NCBI RefSeq assembly: GCF_947493125.1
Contig: NZ_CANLQB010000002.1
Coordinates: forward strand, 124,001 to 188,000
Source of the DNA: an uncultured Roseobacter sp.
GTDB lineage: Bacteria > Pseudomonadota > Alphaproteobacteria > Rhodobacterales > Rhodobacteraceae
Direction of reading: 5' to 3'
Length of the DNA: 64,000 bases
Shown here one piece after another: positions 1-9,309 of the stretch. Within the stretch, counting starts at the first letter, position 1, and each line of letters starts with the position of its first letter. The notes below the pieces were generated by a model. It had not been told where the DNA came from, searched no databases, and saw nothing but the letters and a program-made list of their open reading frames with translations. Position numbers and translations under genes: made by a program.

Positions 1-16
1 CAACAAGGCCCGCGCC

Positions 17-1402
17 ATGCCGCTCCCCCTCTTCGCCGACCCCACCGACACCGCACGCCCTCTCCACATCGTCGACCAGGACCACTTCGAGACCTGGCGC
101 ACCGCCCAGCCTGACGAAATCGGCACGTGGATCGACGCCCAGGCCTTCACGGGCGCCCTTGGTCAGGCAATACCGGTCCCGGGTACCGACGGCGCCCCGG
201 CGGGTGCGGTTGTCGGCCTCGGGACGGCCCAGACCCGGGCGCGGGCCCGCTTCCATCTGGCGGCAGCCGCGGCCAAACTGCCCAAGGGCGCCTATGCCAT
301 CGCCTCGGGCCTGCCCGACGACATGGCGGAGGTCGAGGCTCTGGGCTGGCTGCTCGCCGGTTACCGCTTTGATCGCTACAAGACACAACCCCCCATGGCG
401 GCCCGGCTCGTCGCACCCGACACCATCGACGCAAACGCCGTGGCTGCCATTGCCACGGGCGAGGCGCTCACCCGCGACCTGATCAACACGCCGGCCTCCG
501 ACATGGGACCCGACGATCTGGAGCAAGCCGCGCACGACCTCGCTGCGCGCCACGACGCCCAGGTCCGCGTCATCCTCGGCGATGACCTGCTCGCCGAGAA
601 CTTCCCGATGATCCACACCGTGGGCCGGGCCGCCAACCGCGCACCCCGGCTGATCGACATGCGCTGGGGCGACACGGGGCCCCGCGTCACATTGGTCGGC
701 AAGGGTGTATGCTTTGACACCGGCGGTCTGAACCTCAAACCCGGCGCCTCGATGGCGCTGATGAAGAAAGACATGGGAGGCGCCGCCGCCGTTCTGGGCC
801 TCACGGACATGATCCTGTCCCATGGCCTTGCCGTGCAGCTCCGGGTGCTGATTCCAGCGGTGGAGAACGCCGTCTCCGGCAACGCGTTCCGCCCCGGCGA
901 CATCCTGACATCGCGCAAGGGCCTGACGGTGGAAATCAACAACACCGATGCCGAAGGCCGCCTCGTGCTCGCCGACGCGCTGGCGCTGGCGCAGGAGGAG
1001 AACCCCGATCTCATTGTCTCCATGGCCACGCTCACCGGTGCGGCGCGCGTGGCGGTCGGCCCCGATCTCGCCCCCTACTACTGCGATGACAACAGCTTTG
1101 CAGACCGGCTGGAGCAGGCCGCGCGGCAGCAGGCCGATCCGGTCTGGCGCATGCCCTTCCACGCACCCTACGAGGCGATGATCGAACCCGGCATCGCCGA
1201 TCTCGACAACGCGCCCAAGGGGGGGTTCGCTGGCTCCATCACTGCGGCCCTCTTCCTGCGACGCTTCGTGGAGCAGACCAGCTATGCCCATTTCGACATC
1301 TACGGCTGGCAGCCCAACGATGCACCGGGGCGTCCCAAGGGCGGTGTGGGTCAGGCCACCCGCACTCTGCTGAAATCCATCACCGAAATGTCCACCGCGT
1401 GA
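17..1402 (+). CDS. M17 (leucyl) aminopeptidase family protein
   Basis: 461-aa ORF with M17 metal-site signatures (VGKGVCFDTGGLNLK, NNTDAEGRLVLADAL); start may lie slightly inside. Confidence 0.93.
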   Translation: MPLPLFADPTDTARPLHIVDQDHFETWRTAQPDEIGTWIDAQAFTGALGQAIPVPGTDGAPAGAVVGLGTAQTRARARFHLAAAAAKLPKGAYAIASGLPDDMAEVEALGWLLAGYRFDRYKTQPPMAARLVAPDTIDANAVAAIATGEALTRDLINTPASDMGPDDLEQAAHDLAARHDAQVRVILGDDLLAENFPMIHTVGRAANRAPRLIDMRWGDTGPRVTLVGKGVCFDTGGLNLKPGASMALMKKDMGGAAAVLGLTDMILSHGLAVQLRVLIPAVENAVSGNAFRPGDILTSRKGLTVEINNTDAEGRLVLADALALAQEENPDLIVSMATLTGAARVAVGPDLAPYYCDDNSFADRLEQAARQQADPVWRMPFHAPYEAMIEPGIADLDNAPKGGFAGSITAALFLRRFVEQTSYAHFDIYGWQPNDAPGRPKGGVGQATRTLLKSITEMSTA

Positions 1403-2196
1403 GCGATCCGCGCGACACGCCCGATCCCGCCAAAGTCACAGGGTCCGACCCGATGCAGGTCATCCTGCCGCTCGCCGATCTCTGCCGCACGCCGGACGGC
1501 CCGCGCGACCGGCAACTGCTCTGCGGCGACGCTGTCACCGTGCTGCATCGGGAGGGCAACTGGAGCCTGCTGCGTACCGAGAAAGATGGCTACTGCGGGT
1601 ACCTGCCCGCCAAGGCACTGGGGCCGCCCCAAGCGCCGACCCACCACGTAACGGCCCGTGCGACACACGCCTATTCCGACGCCGACATGAAGTCACCGGA
1701 GCGCCACAGTCTGTCCTTCGGCAGCCGCCTTGCCGCGCGCGCCGAAACCGCCACCTTCATCGAGACCGATCTCGGCCACATCCCGCGCCAGCATCTGCAC
1801 CGAATAGGCGATATCGCCACGGATCCGGTTGCCATCGCACGGCTCTTCCTTGGCACCCCATACCTCTGGGGCGGCAACAGCGCCTGGGGGATCGACTGTT
1901 CCGGGCTCGTGCAGGCAGCGTGCCTGGCCTGCGGTCTGCCCTGCCCCGGCGACAGCGACCAACAGGAAACACAGCTCGGCGACACTTTGCCCGCAGGCAC
2001 TCCCTACCGGCGCAACGACCTGCTGTTCTGGGCGGGTCATGTCGCCTGGGTCCAGAGCCCCGACACACTGCTGCACGCCAACGCAGGGCACATGGCCGTC
2101 GCTGAAGAACCGCTGGAGCAGGCCATTGCGCGTATCGCGGCCCAAGGCGACGGACCCGTCACCGCACACAAGCGGCTGAGCCATATCAAGGGGTGA
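1399..2196 (+). CDS. NlpC/P60 (C40) cell-wall peptidase with N-terminal SH3-like region
   Basis: GTG start overlapping the upstream stop (GTGA); GTPYLWGGNSAWGIDCSGLVQ catalytic Cys motif and later His (RNDLLFWAGHVAWV). Confidence 0.9.
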   Translation: MSDPRDTPDPAKVTGSDPMQVILPLADLCRTPDGPRDRQLLCGDAVTVLHREGNWSLLRTEKDGYCGYLPAKALGPPQAPTHHVTARATHAYSDADMKSPERHSLSFGSRLAARAETATFIETDLGHIPRQHLHRIGDIATDPVAIARLFLGTPYLWGGNSAWGIDCSGLVQAACLACGLPCPGDSDQQETQLGDTLPAGTPYRRNDLLFWAGHVAWVQSPDTLLHANAGHMAVAEEPLEQAIARIAAQGDGPVTAHKRLSHIKG

Positions 2197-2210
2197 CGCC
2201 AGCGCCAAAC

Positions 2211-2229
2211 CAAGCGCCGGAGGCGCTTG
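2211..2229. repeat. Perfect inverted repeat caagcgcc-gga-ggcgcttg in convergent intergenic region
   Basis: 8-bp arms read directly; RNA stem-loop possible. Confidence 0.6.
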
Positions 2230-2241
2230 CATCGATCGCGT

Positions 2242-2264
2242 GGCCCGGACCCGGGCCTCCTTTT
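2242..2264 (+). terminator. Putative intrinsic terminator after NlpC/P60 gene
   Basis: ggcccgg-ac-ccgggcc followed by tcctttt. Confidence 0.65.
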
Positions 2265-2273
2265 GAGGGGGCG

Positions 2274-2621
2274 CTACTCGACTGCGCGGATCAGCTTGCG
2301 CTCCAGAACCCGCAACACAGATGTCAGATCATGCCCACGGCGCAGGATCCGCCCATCCATCCCCACCACCGCGTACATGCCTTGCTTGTCGCGCAGCCGG
2401 GGCCGCTTCTCGATCCGGTACATCGGGGTCTCTGCCGTGCGCCGAAACACGGAAAAGATCGCCACGTCCCTCAGGCAGGAGATGCCATAATCGCGCCACT
2501 CCCCCGCCGCCACGAAACGCCCGTAAAGCGAGAGGATCACCGAAAGCTCTGTGCGATGGAAGGAGACCTGCTGGGCCGGGAACTGATGCAGACTGCTGGA
2601 CGGTGGCACAGGGATATTCAT
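2274..2621 (-). CDS. DUF2794 family protein
   Basis: ORF 2274..2666; preferred start MNIPVPPSSSLHQFPAQQVSFHRTEL; GMYAVVGMDGRILRRGHDLTSVLRVLERKLIR resembles DUF2794. Confidence 0.75.
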   Translation of the reverse strand: MNIPVPPSSSLHQFPAQQVSFHRTELSVILSLYGRFVAAGEWRDYGISCLRDVAIFSVFRRTAETPMYRIEKRPRLRDKQGMYAVVGMDGRILRRGHDLTSVLRVLERKLIRAVE

Positions 2622-2678
2622 GAGGCCAGCTTTGCGCCGTTCCGCGCACAAATCAAGCCCCGACATCGCGGGGCCGGC

Positions 2679-2743
2679 ACCGATGCGCGCACCGACGCAA
2701 TACCGACAAAATACCGACGTGATACCGACGTGATACCGACGTT
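2679..2743. repeat. Phased short direct repeats, ACCGA core about every 11 bp (6 copies)
   Basis: ACCGA cores start at 2679, 2691, 2702, 2713, 2724, 2735; last four units are 11-mers ataccgacaaa / ataccgacgtg / ataccgacgtg / ataccgacgtt. Confidence 0.85.
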
Positions 2744-2781
2744 GATTTTGGCGGCCTGCCGGGCCTGTCCCGACCCGCTCC

Positions 2782-3399
2782 TCAGACCCCGTAGCGCGCC
2801 ATGAAGGTCTTCACGGCCCCATTGACCACGCGCTCGATCTCCTCGGGTGTGACCACCTTCGTCATGCCAAAGATCAGCCGTGGCCACACGTCCGCCTTGC
2901 ACAGTTCGCCGAACTGATCGGCTGCCAGAACCCGGTCCTCGATCTGCAACTCACCGCGCGCTTCGGCCTGCTCGAAGTAGGCCGCCATCTCCGCGCGCAT
3001 GACCGCCGGGCCGGAGTTGTAAAACTTCTGGCCCAGCTCAGGGAAGCGATCGGATTCCGCCACGCATATCCGGAAAATCTGCTGCCCGAACTTCGAGGTG
3101 ATGAAACGCAGAAAATGCCGCCCTGTCTGCAACAGCACCTCCTCGGGTGCCGCACTCATGTCGATCCGGCTGAGTGCATCATCGGCCTGCCGCTGGCATT
3201 CTGTCGTGGCCACCTCCATGAACAACAGGCGCTTGTCCGGAAAATAACTATACAGCGTGGCCTTTGAGACATTGGCGACCCGCGCGATCTCGTCAACACT
3301 GGCGCCTTCAAAGCCATCCGCCATGAACACCTGCCGCGCACCCTCAAGGACCTGATCAAATTTGCGCCCCTTGCGGATAATCTCGGCTGTCGATGTCAT
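2782..3399 (-). CDS. TetR/AcrR family transcriptional regulator (AefR-like C-terminus)
   Basis: N-terminal HTH (ILEGARQVFMADGFEGASVDEIARVANVSKATLYSYFPDKRLLF); start taken at MTSTAEIIRKG. Confidence 0.9.
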   Translation of the reverse strand: MTSTAEIIRKGRKFDQVLEGARQVFMADGFEGASVDEIARVANVSKATLYSYFPDKRLLFMEVATTECQRQADDALSRIDMSAAPEEVLLQTGRHFLRFITSKFGQQIFRICVAESDRFPELGQKFYNSGPAVMRAEMAAYFEQAEARGELQIEDRVLAADQFGELCKADVWPRLIFGMTKVVTPEEIERVVNGAVKTFMARYGV

Positions 3400-3430
3400 A
3401 GGCCCCCCGATCAAGCCTCCCTACAGTATA

Positions 3431-3442
3431 AACCGAACGGTT
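3431..3442. promoter_or_regulatory. Putative TetR-type operator palindrome aaccg-aa-cggtt
   Basis: Inverted repeat 32 bp upstream of the tetR start, in the divergent intergenic region. Confidence 0.5.
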
Positions 3443-3504
3443 CACTTCCAAGCAAAATCCGGACTGACCCTGCGCAAAGCCTATTGCCGCTTACGTCTCC
3501 AAAG

Positions 3505-3521
3505 TTTAGAATTGTTCTAAA
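3505..3521. promoter_or_regulatory. ICE/Irr-box: TTTAGAA-ttg-TTCTAAA
   Basis: Perfect 7-bp arm palindrome matching the known iron control element of alphaproteobacteria, 17 bp upstream of the mbfA ATG. Confidence 0.85.
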
Positions 3522-3537
3522 TAGGGTGATAGGCAAT

Positions 3538-4512
3538 ATGCGATTTCCTTTTTCTCACAAGCGCTTCCGAGATCTCAGCGAGCAGGAAATCCTGGCTCTT
3601 GCGATCTCTTCAGAGGAGGACGACGCAAGTATCTATCGCGGGTATGCAGAGCACCTGCGCCCCAATTTCCCCGATTCTGCCCGGGTTTTCGACGGCATGG
3701 CGCAGGAAGAAGACCGACATCGCCAGCTTCTGATCGACATGCACAAGGCCCGGTTCGGCGATGTCATTCCCCTGATCCGGCGCGAGCACGTCGCGGGTTA
3801 CTACCACCGCCGCCCCGTCTGGCTGGTCGAAAACCTCGGCCTTGATCGCATCCGGGCCGAAGCGGAAATGATGGAGCGGGAGGCACAGGCTTTCTATCTC
3901 GCAGCCGCAGCCAGGACCACGGATGCGGAAACCCGCAAACTGCTCGGCGATCTCGCAGCCGCAGAGGCCGGTCATCAGGTGGCGGCAAGCGATCTCGAAG
4001 CCCGCCATCTCGCTCCCGACGCCCGCGATACAGAAAACAAGACCGCGCACCGCCAATTCCTGCTCACATGGGTTCAGCCGGGGCTGGCGGGTTTGATGGA
4101 CGGCTCCGTTTCAACGCTGGCGCCGATCTTCGCGACCGCCTTCGCCACCCAGGATACCTGGACAACCTTCCTGGTTGGCCTGGCCGCCTCTGTGGGCGCG
4201 GGCATCTCCATGGGCTTTACTGAAGCGGCCTCGGACGATGGCCAACTCTCTGGCCGTGGCTCGCCGATCAAACGCGGTTTTGCCTCTGGCATCATGACGA
4301 CCGTGGGCGGGTTGGGCCACGCCCTGCCCTATCTGATAGCCGATTTCTGGACGGCGACCAGCATCGCGATTGCGGTCGTCTTTGTCGAGCTTTGGGCCAT
4401 CGCCTGGATCCAGAACCGCTATATGGAAACGCCCTTCTGGCGCGCCACGCTACAGGTCGTCTGCGGGGGCGCGCTGGTCTTCGGGGCCGGTGTCCTGATC
4501 GGCTCGGGCTAG
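3538..4512 (+). CDS. mbfA: Rubrerythrin/ferritin-like + VIT1 domain iron exporter (MbfA family)
   Basis: N-terminal ferritin-like ExxH motifs (EEDDASIYRGYAEHL, AQEEDRHRQLL) and C-terminal VIT-like membrane region (VSTLAPIFATAFATQ, GFTEAASDDGQLSGRGSPIKRG); start moved from TTG 3484 to ATG 3538. Confidence 0.88.
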   Translation: MRFPFSHKRFRDLSEQEILALAISSEEDDASIYRGYAEHLRPNFPDSARVFDGMAQEEDRHRQLLIDMHKARFGDVIPLIRREHVAGYYHRRPVWLVENLGLDRIRAEAEMMEREAQAFYLAAAARTTDAETRKLLGDLAAAEAGHQVAASDLEARHLAPDARDTENKTAHRQFLLTWVQPGLAGLMDGSVSTLAPIFATAFATQDTWTTFLVGLAASVGAGISMGFTEAASDDGQLSGRGSPIKRGFASGIMTTVGGLGHALPYLIADFWTATSIAIAVVFVELWAIAWIQNRYMETPFWRATLQVVCGGALVFGAGVLIGSG

Positions 4513-4548
4513 CTTGCAGCGCTGCGTCACAGCCTCTACCACTTCCCC

Positions 4549-5478
4549 ATGATCGAGATTTTCCTCAAGACCGTTCCCTTCTTCGCACTGATCGGTCTGG
4601 GATATTGGGCGGGCTACACACGGTTTTTCACCGAAGAGGCCACGGCGTATCTCACGAAATTCGTATTCTACTTCGCGCTCAGCGCGATGCTTTTCCGCTT
4701 CTCCGCCAATCTGTCTTTTGACGACATCTGGGACGTCAATCTCGTGACGGGATATCTCATCGGGACCCTCGCCGTCTATCTGGTGGCGACCCTCGTGGCG
4801 TATCTGCGCAAACTCGATGTGGCCACCACGGCGGTCGAAGCGCAATGCGCGGCCATTGGCAATGTGGGCTTTCTGGGCGTGCCGATGTTGACGCTGCTGA
4901 TGGGTGAGGCGGCAATTGGCCCGATCATGATGGCGCTGGCCGTGGATCTCATCGTCTTTTCCAGCCTGATCGTGATCCTCATCACCGGTTCGCGCGACGG
5001 ACGGCTGAGCTTGGGCATCCTGCGCACCGTTGGGCTGGGGTTGGTCAGGAACCCCATGATCGTCTCGATCGTGGCGGGGCTGATCTGGTCGGTCTATGAC
5101 CTGCCGATCCCGGTGCCCGCCAACGAATTCCTCGCCATTCTCGGAGCCGCCGCCACCCCGGGCGCGCTTTTTGCCATCGGCGCGTCGCTGGCCAGCAAGT
5201 CGGCGGAACGGCTGCAGATCGCCTGCTGGCTGAGCTTCTGCAAACTGGGGCTACACCCGCTCTTTGTCGCAATTGGGGTGCTCTACCTCTTCCCAGCCGA
5301 TCCCTATTTCGCCGCCGTGATCATCGCCGCTGCGGCCTTGCCGGTGGCGGGCAATGTCTACATCCTCGCGCAACACTACGGCGTGGCCCCGCATCGGGTG
5401 TCCGCTGCGATCCTTGTGTCCACCGTGATCAGCATCCTGAGCGTCAGCGGGATCATCTCCGTCGTTGCCCCAACCTAA
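4549..5478 (+). CDS. AEC family transporter (auxin efflux carrier-like permease)
   Basis: 10-TM type sequence, AIGNVGFLGVPML and GALFAIGASLA motifs. Confidence 0.85.
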   Translation: MIEIFLKTVPFFALIGLGYWAGYTRFFTEEATAYLTKFVFYFALSAMLFRFSANLSFDDIWDVNLVTGYLIGTLAVYLVATLVAYLRKLDVATTAVEAQCAAIGNVGFLGVPMLTLLMGEAAIGPIMMALAVDLIVFSSLIVILITGSRDGRLSLGILRTVGLGLVRNPMIVSIVAGLIWSVYDLPIPVPANEFLAILGAAATPGALFAIGASLASKSAERLQIACWLSFCKLGLHPLFVAIGVLYLFPADPYFAAVIIAAAALPVAGNVYILAQHYGVAPHRVSAAILVSTVISILSVSGIISVVAPT

Positions 5479-5543
5479 GGTGGCTATTGCCGCAAGGCTG
5501 CAGGCACGCTAGCCATGCGCCGATTGAACCGAGGAGCCCGCCC

Positions 5544-6374
5544 ATGAAAACCATCTCCGAAAACGCCTGTTTTGGCGGAACCCAAGGCGTCTATACCCAC
5601 GCCTCCAAGGTCTGTGCCTGCGACATGACCTTTGGTCTATTCCTGCCCGAAGAGGCCGCCGAAGGCCCGGTGCCGCTGCTGTGGTATCTCTCTGGGCTGA
5701 CCTGCACCCATGAAAACGCGATGACCAAGGCGGGCGCACAGACCTGGGCGGCGGACCACGGGATCGCACTGGTGTTTCCCGACACCTCCCCGCGCGGCGA
5801 GGGCGTGGCGGACGACGAGGCCTATGATCTCGGCCAGGGTGCGGGGTTCTATGTGAACGCAACCGAATCCCCTTGGGCCCCGCATTTCCAGATGTGGGAC
5901 TACATCACCGACGAACTGACCAAACTGCTGGACCATTCCTTTGCACTGGACATGGAGCGGCAGGCGATCACCGGGCATTCCATGGGCGGACATGGCGCGC
6001 TGACCATGGCGATGTCGCTGCCGGGGCGCTTCCGCTCCGTCTCGGCCTTTGCGCCGATCTCCAACCCGACCAACAGCGACTGGGGCCGCAAGCAGCTTTC
6101 TGCATATTTGGGGAACAATGAAGAGAGATGGGCCGCGCATGACGCGACCCTGCTGATGCGGGAGAAGGGTTTTGACGGGCCGATCCTGATCGACACAGGC
6201 ACAAGCGATCAGTTCATTGACCTCTTGAAGCCAGAGGCATTGGCCGAAGCCACTGCCGCGCGACGACAGCAGGCCACGCTGCGCCTGCAGCCGGGATACG
6301 ATCACAGCTATTTCTTCGTCTCGACCTTCATGGAGGAACATGTGGCCTTCCACGCCGACGCGCTTTACGCATGA
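5544..6374 (+). CDS. fghA: S-formylglutathione hydrolase
   Basis: Esterase D family: [37 protein letters not shown]; start ATG 5544. Confidence 0.95.
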   Translation: MKTISENACFGGTQGVYTHASKVCACDMTFGLFLPEEAAEGPVPLLWYLSGLTCTHENAMTKAGAQTWAADHGIALVFPDTSPRGEGVADDEAYDLGQGAGFYVNATESPWAPHFQMWDYITDELTKLLDHSFALDMERQAITGHSMGGHGALTMAMSLPGRFRSVSAFAPISNPTNSDWGRKQLSAYLGNNEERWAAHDATLLMREKGFDGPILIDTGTSDQFIDLLKPEALAEATAARRQQATLRLQPGYDHSYFFVSTFMEEHVAFHADALYA

Positions 6375-6826
6375 CGGCGCTATACATCGACGCGGATGCC
6401 TGCCCGGTGAAGGCTGAGGCAGAGCGCGTCGCGATCCGACACCGGGTGCAGATGTATGTGGTTTCCAACGGCGGGCTGCGGCCCTCGCAAAACCCGCTCG
6501 TCGAGACGGTGATTGTCCCCGACGGCCCGGATGTTGCGGATCTGTGGATCGCGGAGCGCTGCGGCGCCGGCGATGTCGTCGTTACCGGAGATATTCCGCT
6601 GGCCGCGAAATGTATCGAGGCCGGCGCGCAGGTGCTCAAGCACAATGGCGAAGTGCTGACACAGGCCAACATCGGAAACGTCCTGGCCACGCGCGACCTC
6701 ATGGCCGACCTGCGTGCCGCCGATCCCTTCCGGCAGGGCGGCGGCAAGGGCTTTACAAAGGCCGACCGCTCGCGTTTTCTGGACGCGTTGGAGCGCACCC
6801 TGCGCGCCGCCAAGACACCCGGTTGA
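6371..6826 (+). CDS. YaiI/YqxD (DUF188) family protein
   Basis: [17 protein letters not shown] start and [17 protein letters not shown] motif. Confidence 0.93.
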   Translation: MTALYIDADACPVKAEAERVAIRHRVQMYVVSNGGLRPSQNPLVETVIVPDGPDVADLWIAERCGAGDVVVTGDIPLAAKCIEAGAQVLKHNGEVLTQANIGNVLATRDLMADLRAADPFRQGGGKGFTKADRSRFLDALERTLRAAKTPG

Positions 6827-6854
6827 TTTCGAACACTTTTTTGACGAGGCACGC

Positions 6855-7475
6855 ATGCAGCCCAAGGCCGTGGTTTTTGACATCGGGAACGTGTTGATCG
6901 AGTGGCAGCCAGAACGGTTCTACGACGCGGTGATCGGAGAAGACCGACGCCGGGCCATGTTCGCAGAAGTCGATCTGCACGGCATGAACGAGCGGGTGGA
7001 CCGCGGCGGACACTTCACCGACACGATCTATGCCCAGGCCGACGCCACGCCCGACTGGCGGGACGAGATCCGCATGTGGCACGACCGCTGGATCGAGATG
7101 GCTTCACCGGTCATCGACCACTCCGTGCGGCTGATGAAAGCCCTGCAGGGCAAGGGCGTGCCCGTCTTCTCGCTCACCAACTTCGGGATCGAAAGCTATG
7201 ATTTTGCGGCCACGCACTACCCCTTTCTGCGGGAATTCGACCGCGATTTCATTTCGGGCCACATGCGCGTGACGAAACCCGATCCGAACATCTATGCGCA
7301 ACTTGAAGATACCTCGGGACTGACTGGCACGGATCTGATCTTCACCGATGATCGCGCCGAAAACATTGCCGCAGCTGATGCACGCGGCTGGCTGACACAT
7401 CTGTTCGAAGGGCCCGGCGGTTGGGCCGCGCGACTTGTCGAAATCGGCCTGCTGACGGAGGCTGAGGCCGCATGA
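6855..7475 (+). CDS. HAD family hydrolase (HAD-IA)
   Basis: VVFDIGNVLIEW motif I, FSLTNFG, IFTDDRAENIAAA; start ATG 6855 inside the longer ORF. Confidence 0.9.
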   Translation: MQPKAVVFDIGNVLIEWQPERFYDAVIGEDRRRAMFAEVDLHGMNERVDRGGHFTDTIYAQADATPDWRDEIRMWHDRWIEMASPVIDHSVRLMKALQGKGVPVFSLTNFGIESYDFAATHYPFLREFDRDFISGHMRVTKPDPNIYAQLEDTSGLTGTDLIFTDDRAENIAAADARGWLTHLFEGPGGWAARLVEIGLLTEAEAA

Positions 7476-8389
7476 CCGCCCCGGTGATCTCCTTTGCCGA
7501 AGGCGATGCGCTGCTCGATTGGATCGCATTGACCGATGCGTTGGCCGAGGGACACAAGCGGCCTAAGGCGGAGATTGCCGACACTTTTCTCTATCGTGAC
7601 CCGGACACGCTCCTGAACCGTTCGGCCTGGATAGACGGGCTTGGGCTGGCGGTGAAATGTGCCACCGTGTTTCCCGGCAACACAGCACGCGGGGCCTCGT
7701 CCATCAACGGCGGCGTGATGCTGTTTTCCGATCAGGACGGCACGCTTGAGGCGATCATAGACTTTCACCTTGTGACGAAGTGGAAGACCGCGGGCGACAG
7801 CCTTCTCGCCGCGCGTCGCCTCGCACGGCCCGACAGCAAACGCATTCTAATCGTCGGCGCAGGCACGCAGGCGCGCGGACTGCACGCGGCCTATCGTGCG
7901 GCTTTCCCGCAGGCACGCTTCACCGTCTGGAACAGGACGGCAGAAAACGCCAAAGCACTTGCCATCGAAATCCCCGGCCTTGAGGTGGTCTCCTCGCTCA
8001 AAGACGCTGTGGCACAGGCGGACATCATCACCTCCGCTACCATGTCCACCGCGCCTCTCATTCAAGGCGATTGGCTGCGTCCCGGCCAGCATCTCGACCT
8101 GATCGGCGCCTACCGCCCCGACATGCGAGAAGTGGATGACACCGCCCTGCAGCGCGCGCGTGTCTTCGTCGACAGCCGAGACACCACCATCGGGCACATC
8201 GGCGAGATCAAGATTCCGCTGCAGACCGAAGCGATCGTGCAAGACGACATCATCGCCGACTACTACACGCTTGAAGCCTTCACGCGGCACACGCCAGAAG
8301 ATATCACGCTCTTCAAGAACGGTGGCGGGGCGCATCTCGACCTGATGACCAGCCGCTATATCCTGGATCAATGGATGGCCCACCGGTGA
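7472..8389 (+). CDS. Ornithine cyclodeaminase / mu-crystallin family protein
   Basis: KWKTAGDSLLAARRLARPDSKRILIVGAGTQARG Rossmann motif. Confidence 0.88.
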   Translation: MTAPVISFAEGDALLDWIALTDALAEGHKRPKAEIADTFLYRDPDTLLNRSAWIDGLGLAVKCATVFPGNTARGASSINGGVMLFSDQDGTLEAIIDFHLVTKWKTAGDSLLAARRLARPDSKRILIVGAGTQARGLHAAYRAAFPQARFTVWNRTAENAKALAIEIPGLEVVSSLKDAVAQADIITSATMSTAPLIQGDWLRPGQHLDLIGAYRPDMREVDDTALQRARVFVDSRDTTIGHIGEIKIPLQTEAIVQDDIIADYYTLEAFTRHTPEDITLFKNGGGAHLDLMTSRYILDQWMAHR

Positions 8390-9309
8390 TCTGGATTGCG
8401 TTGGCGGTTGCGGTCATCATCGCACTGCCCTTCGTGATCGAAGCGACCCGCAAACCGATGACAGCCAAGGCCCGTATGCGCGCGCCAGGCGCCTTTGCGC
8501 AACTGTCTCAAGGGGCGACACACTATCGCTGGTATGGCCCGGAAGACGGGCCCATTGCGGTTTGCGTGCACGGTCTTACGACCCCCAGCTTCGTCTGGGG
8601 CGGTCTGGCCAAGGGCCTCACCGACATGGGATTTCGGGTGCTGGTCTACGACCTTTATGGGCGCGGCTTTTCCGACCGCCCAGGCGGGCCGCAGGATCAT
8701 GCGTTTTTCCAATCCCAACTGAACGACCTGCTGACGGATCAGGGAGTTCAGGACGACATTACTCTGATCGGCTACTCCATGGGCGGCGCCATCGCCACGC
8801 GGTTTGCAGCACAACAGCCGCAGCGGATACGCCGGCTGATCCTGCTCGCACCCGCCGGAACCGCGCCCGTTGTGACTGGCCTTCTGGCCTTCGCCGCGCA
8901 CGCGCCGTTGATCGGACGGTGGCTCACGCTGCTGCGCTATCCGACTGTCCTGCGCAACGGGCTCAAGCGTGAGCAAAACCAGCCCAGCAGCGTCGTCGGT
9001 ATCAACGCGATGCAGGAGGCCGAGCTTGACTGGCGCGGCTTCGTGCCCGCCGTGTGGGAGAGCCTGTGCGGCGTCCTCGCCGAAGACATGCGGACGGAGC
9101 ATGAGCAGGTGCAGAAGGGCAGCATACCCGTGCTTGCCATCTGGGGAGAAGAGGACAGCGTCATTCCGCTGCGGTCTTCACAGGTTCTGAGGACGTGGAA
9201 CAACCACGTCCAAACCGCTGTCGTCCCGGGGGCTGGGCATGGCCTACCCTACTCGCACACGACCGATGTGCTGAAACACATCGACAGGTTTTTGAACAAC
9301 ACGACCTAG
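8371..9309 (+). CDS. Alpha/beta hydrolase
   Basis: GYSMGGAIA nucleophile elbow; VYDLYGRGFSDRP; C-terminal PGAGHGLPYSH. Confidence 0.9.
   Translation: MDGPPVIWIALAVAVIIALPFVIEATRKPMTAKARMRAPGAFAQLSQGATHYRWYGPEDGPIAVCVHGLTTPSFVWGGLAKGLTDMGFRVLVYDLYGRGFSDRPGGPQDHAFFQSQLNDLLTDQGVQDDITLIGYSMGGAIATRFAAQQPQRIRRLILLAPAGTAPVVTGLLAFAAHAPLIGRWLTLLRYPTVLRNGLKREQNQPSSVVGINAMQEAELDWRGFVPAVWESLCGVLAEDMRTEHEQVQKGSIPVLAIWGEEDSVIPLRSSQVLRTWNNHVQTAVVPGAGHGLPYSHTTDVLKHIDRFLNNTT

Noticed and set aside
2679-2743. CRISPR array
   Set aside because: Repeat units are 11 bp with no spacers of CRISPR size and no cas genes nearby.
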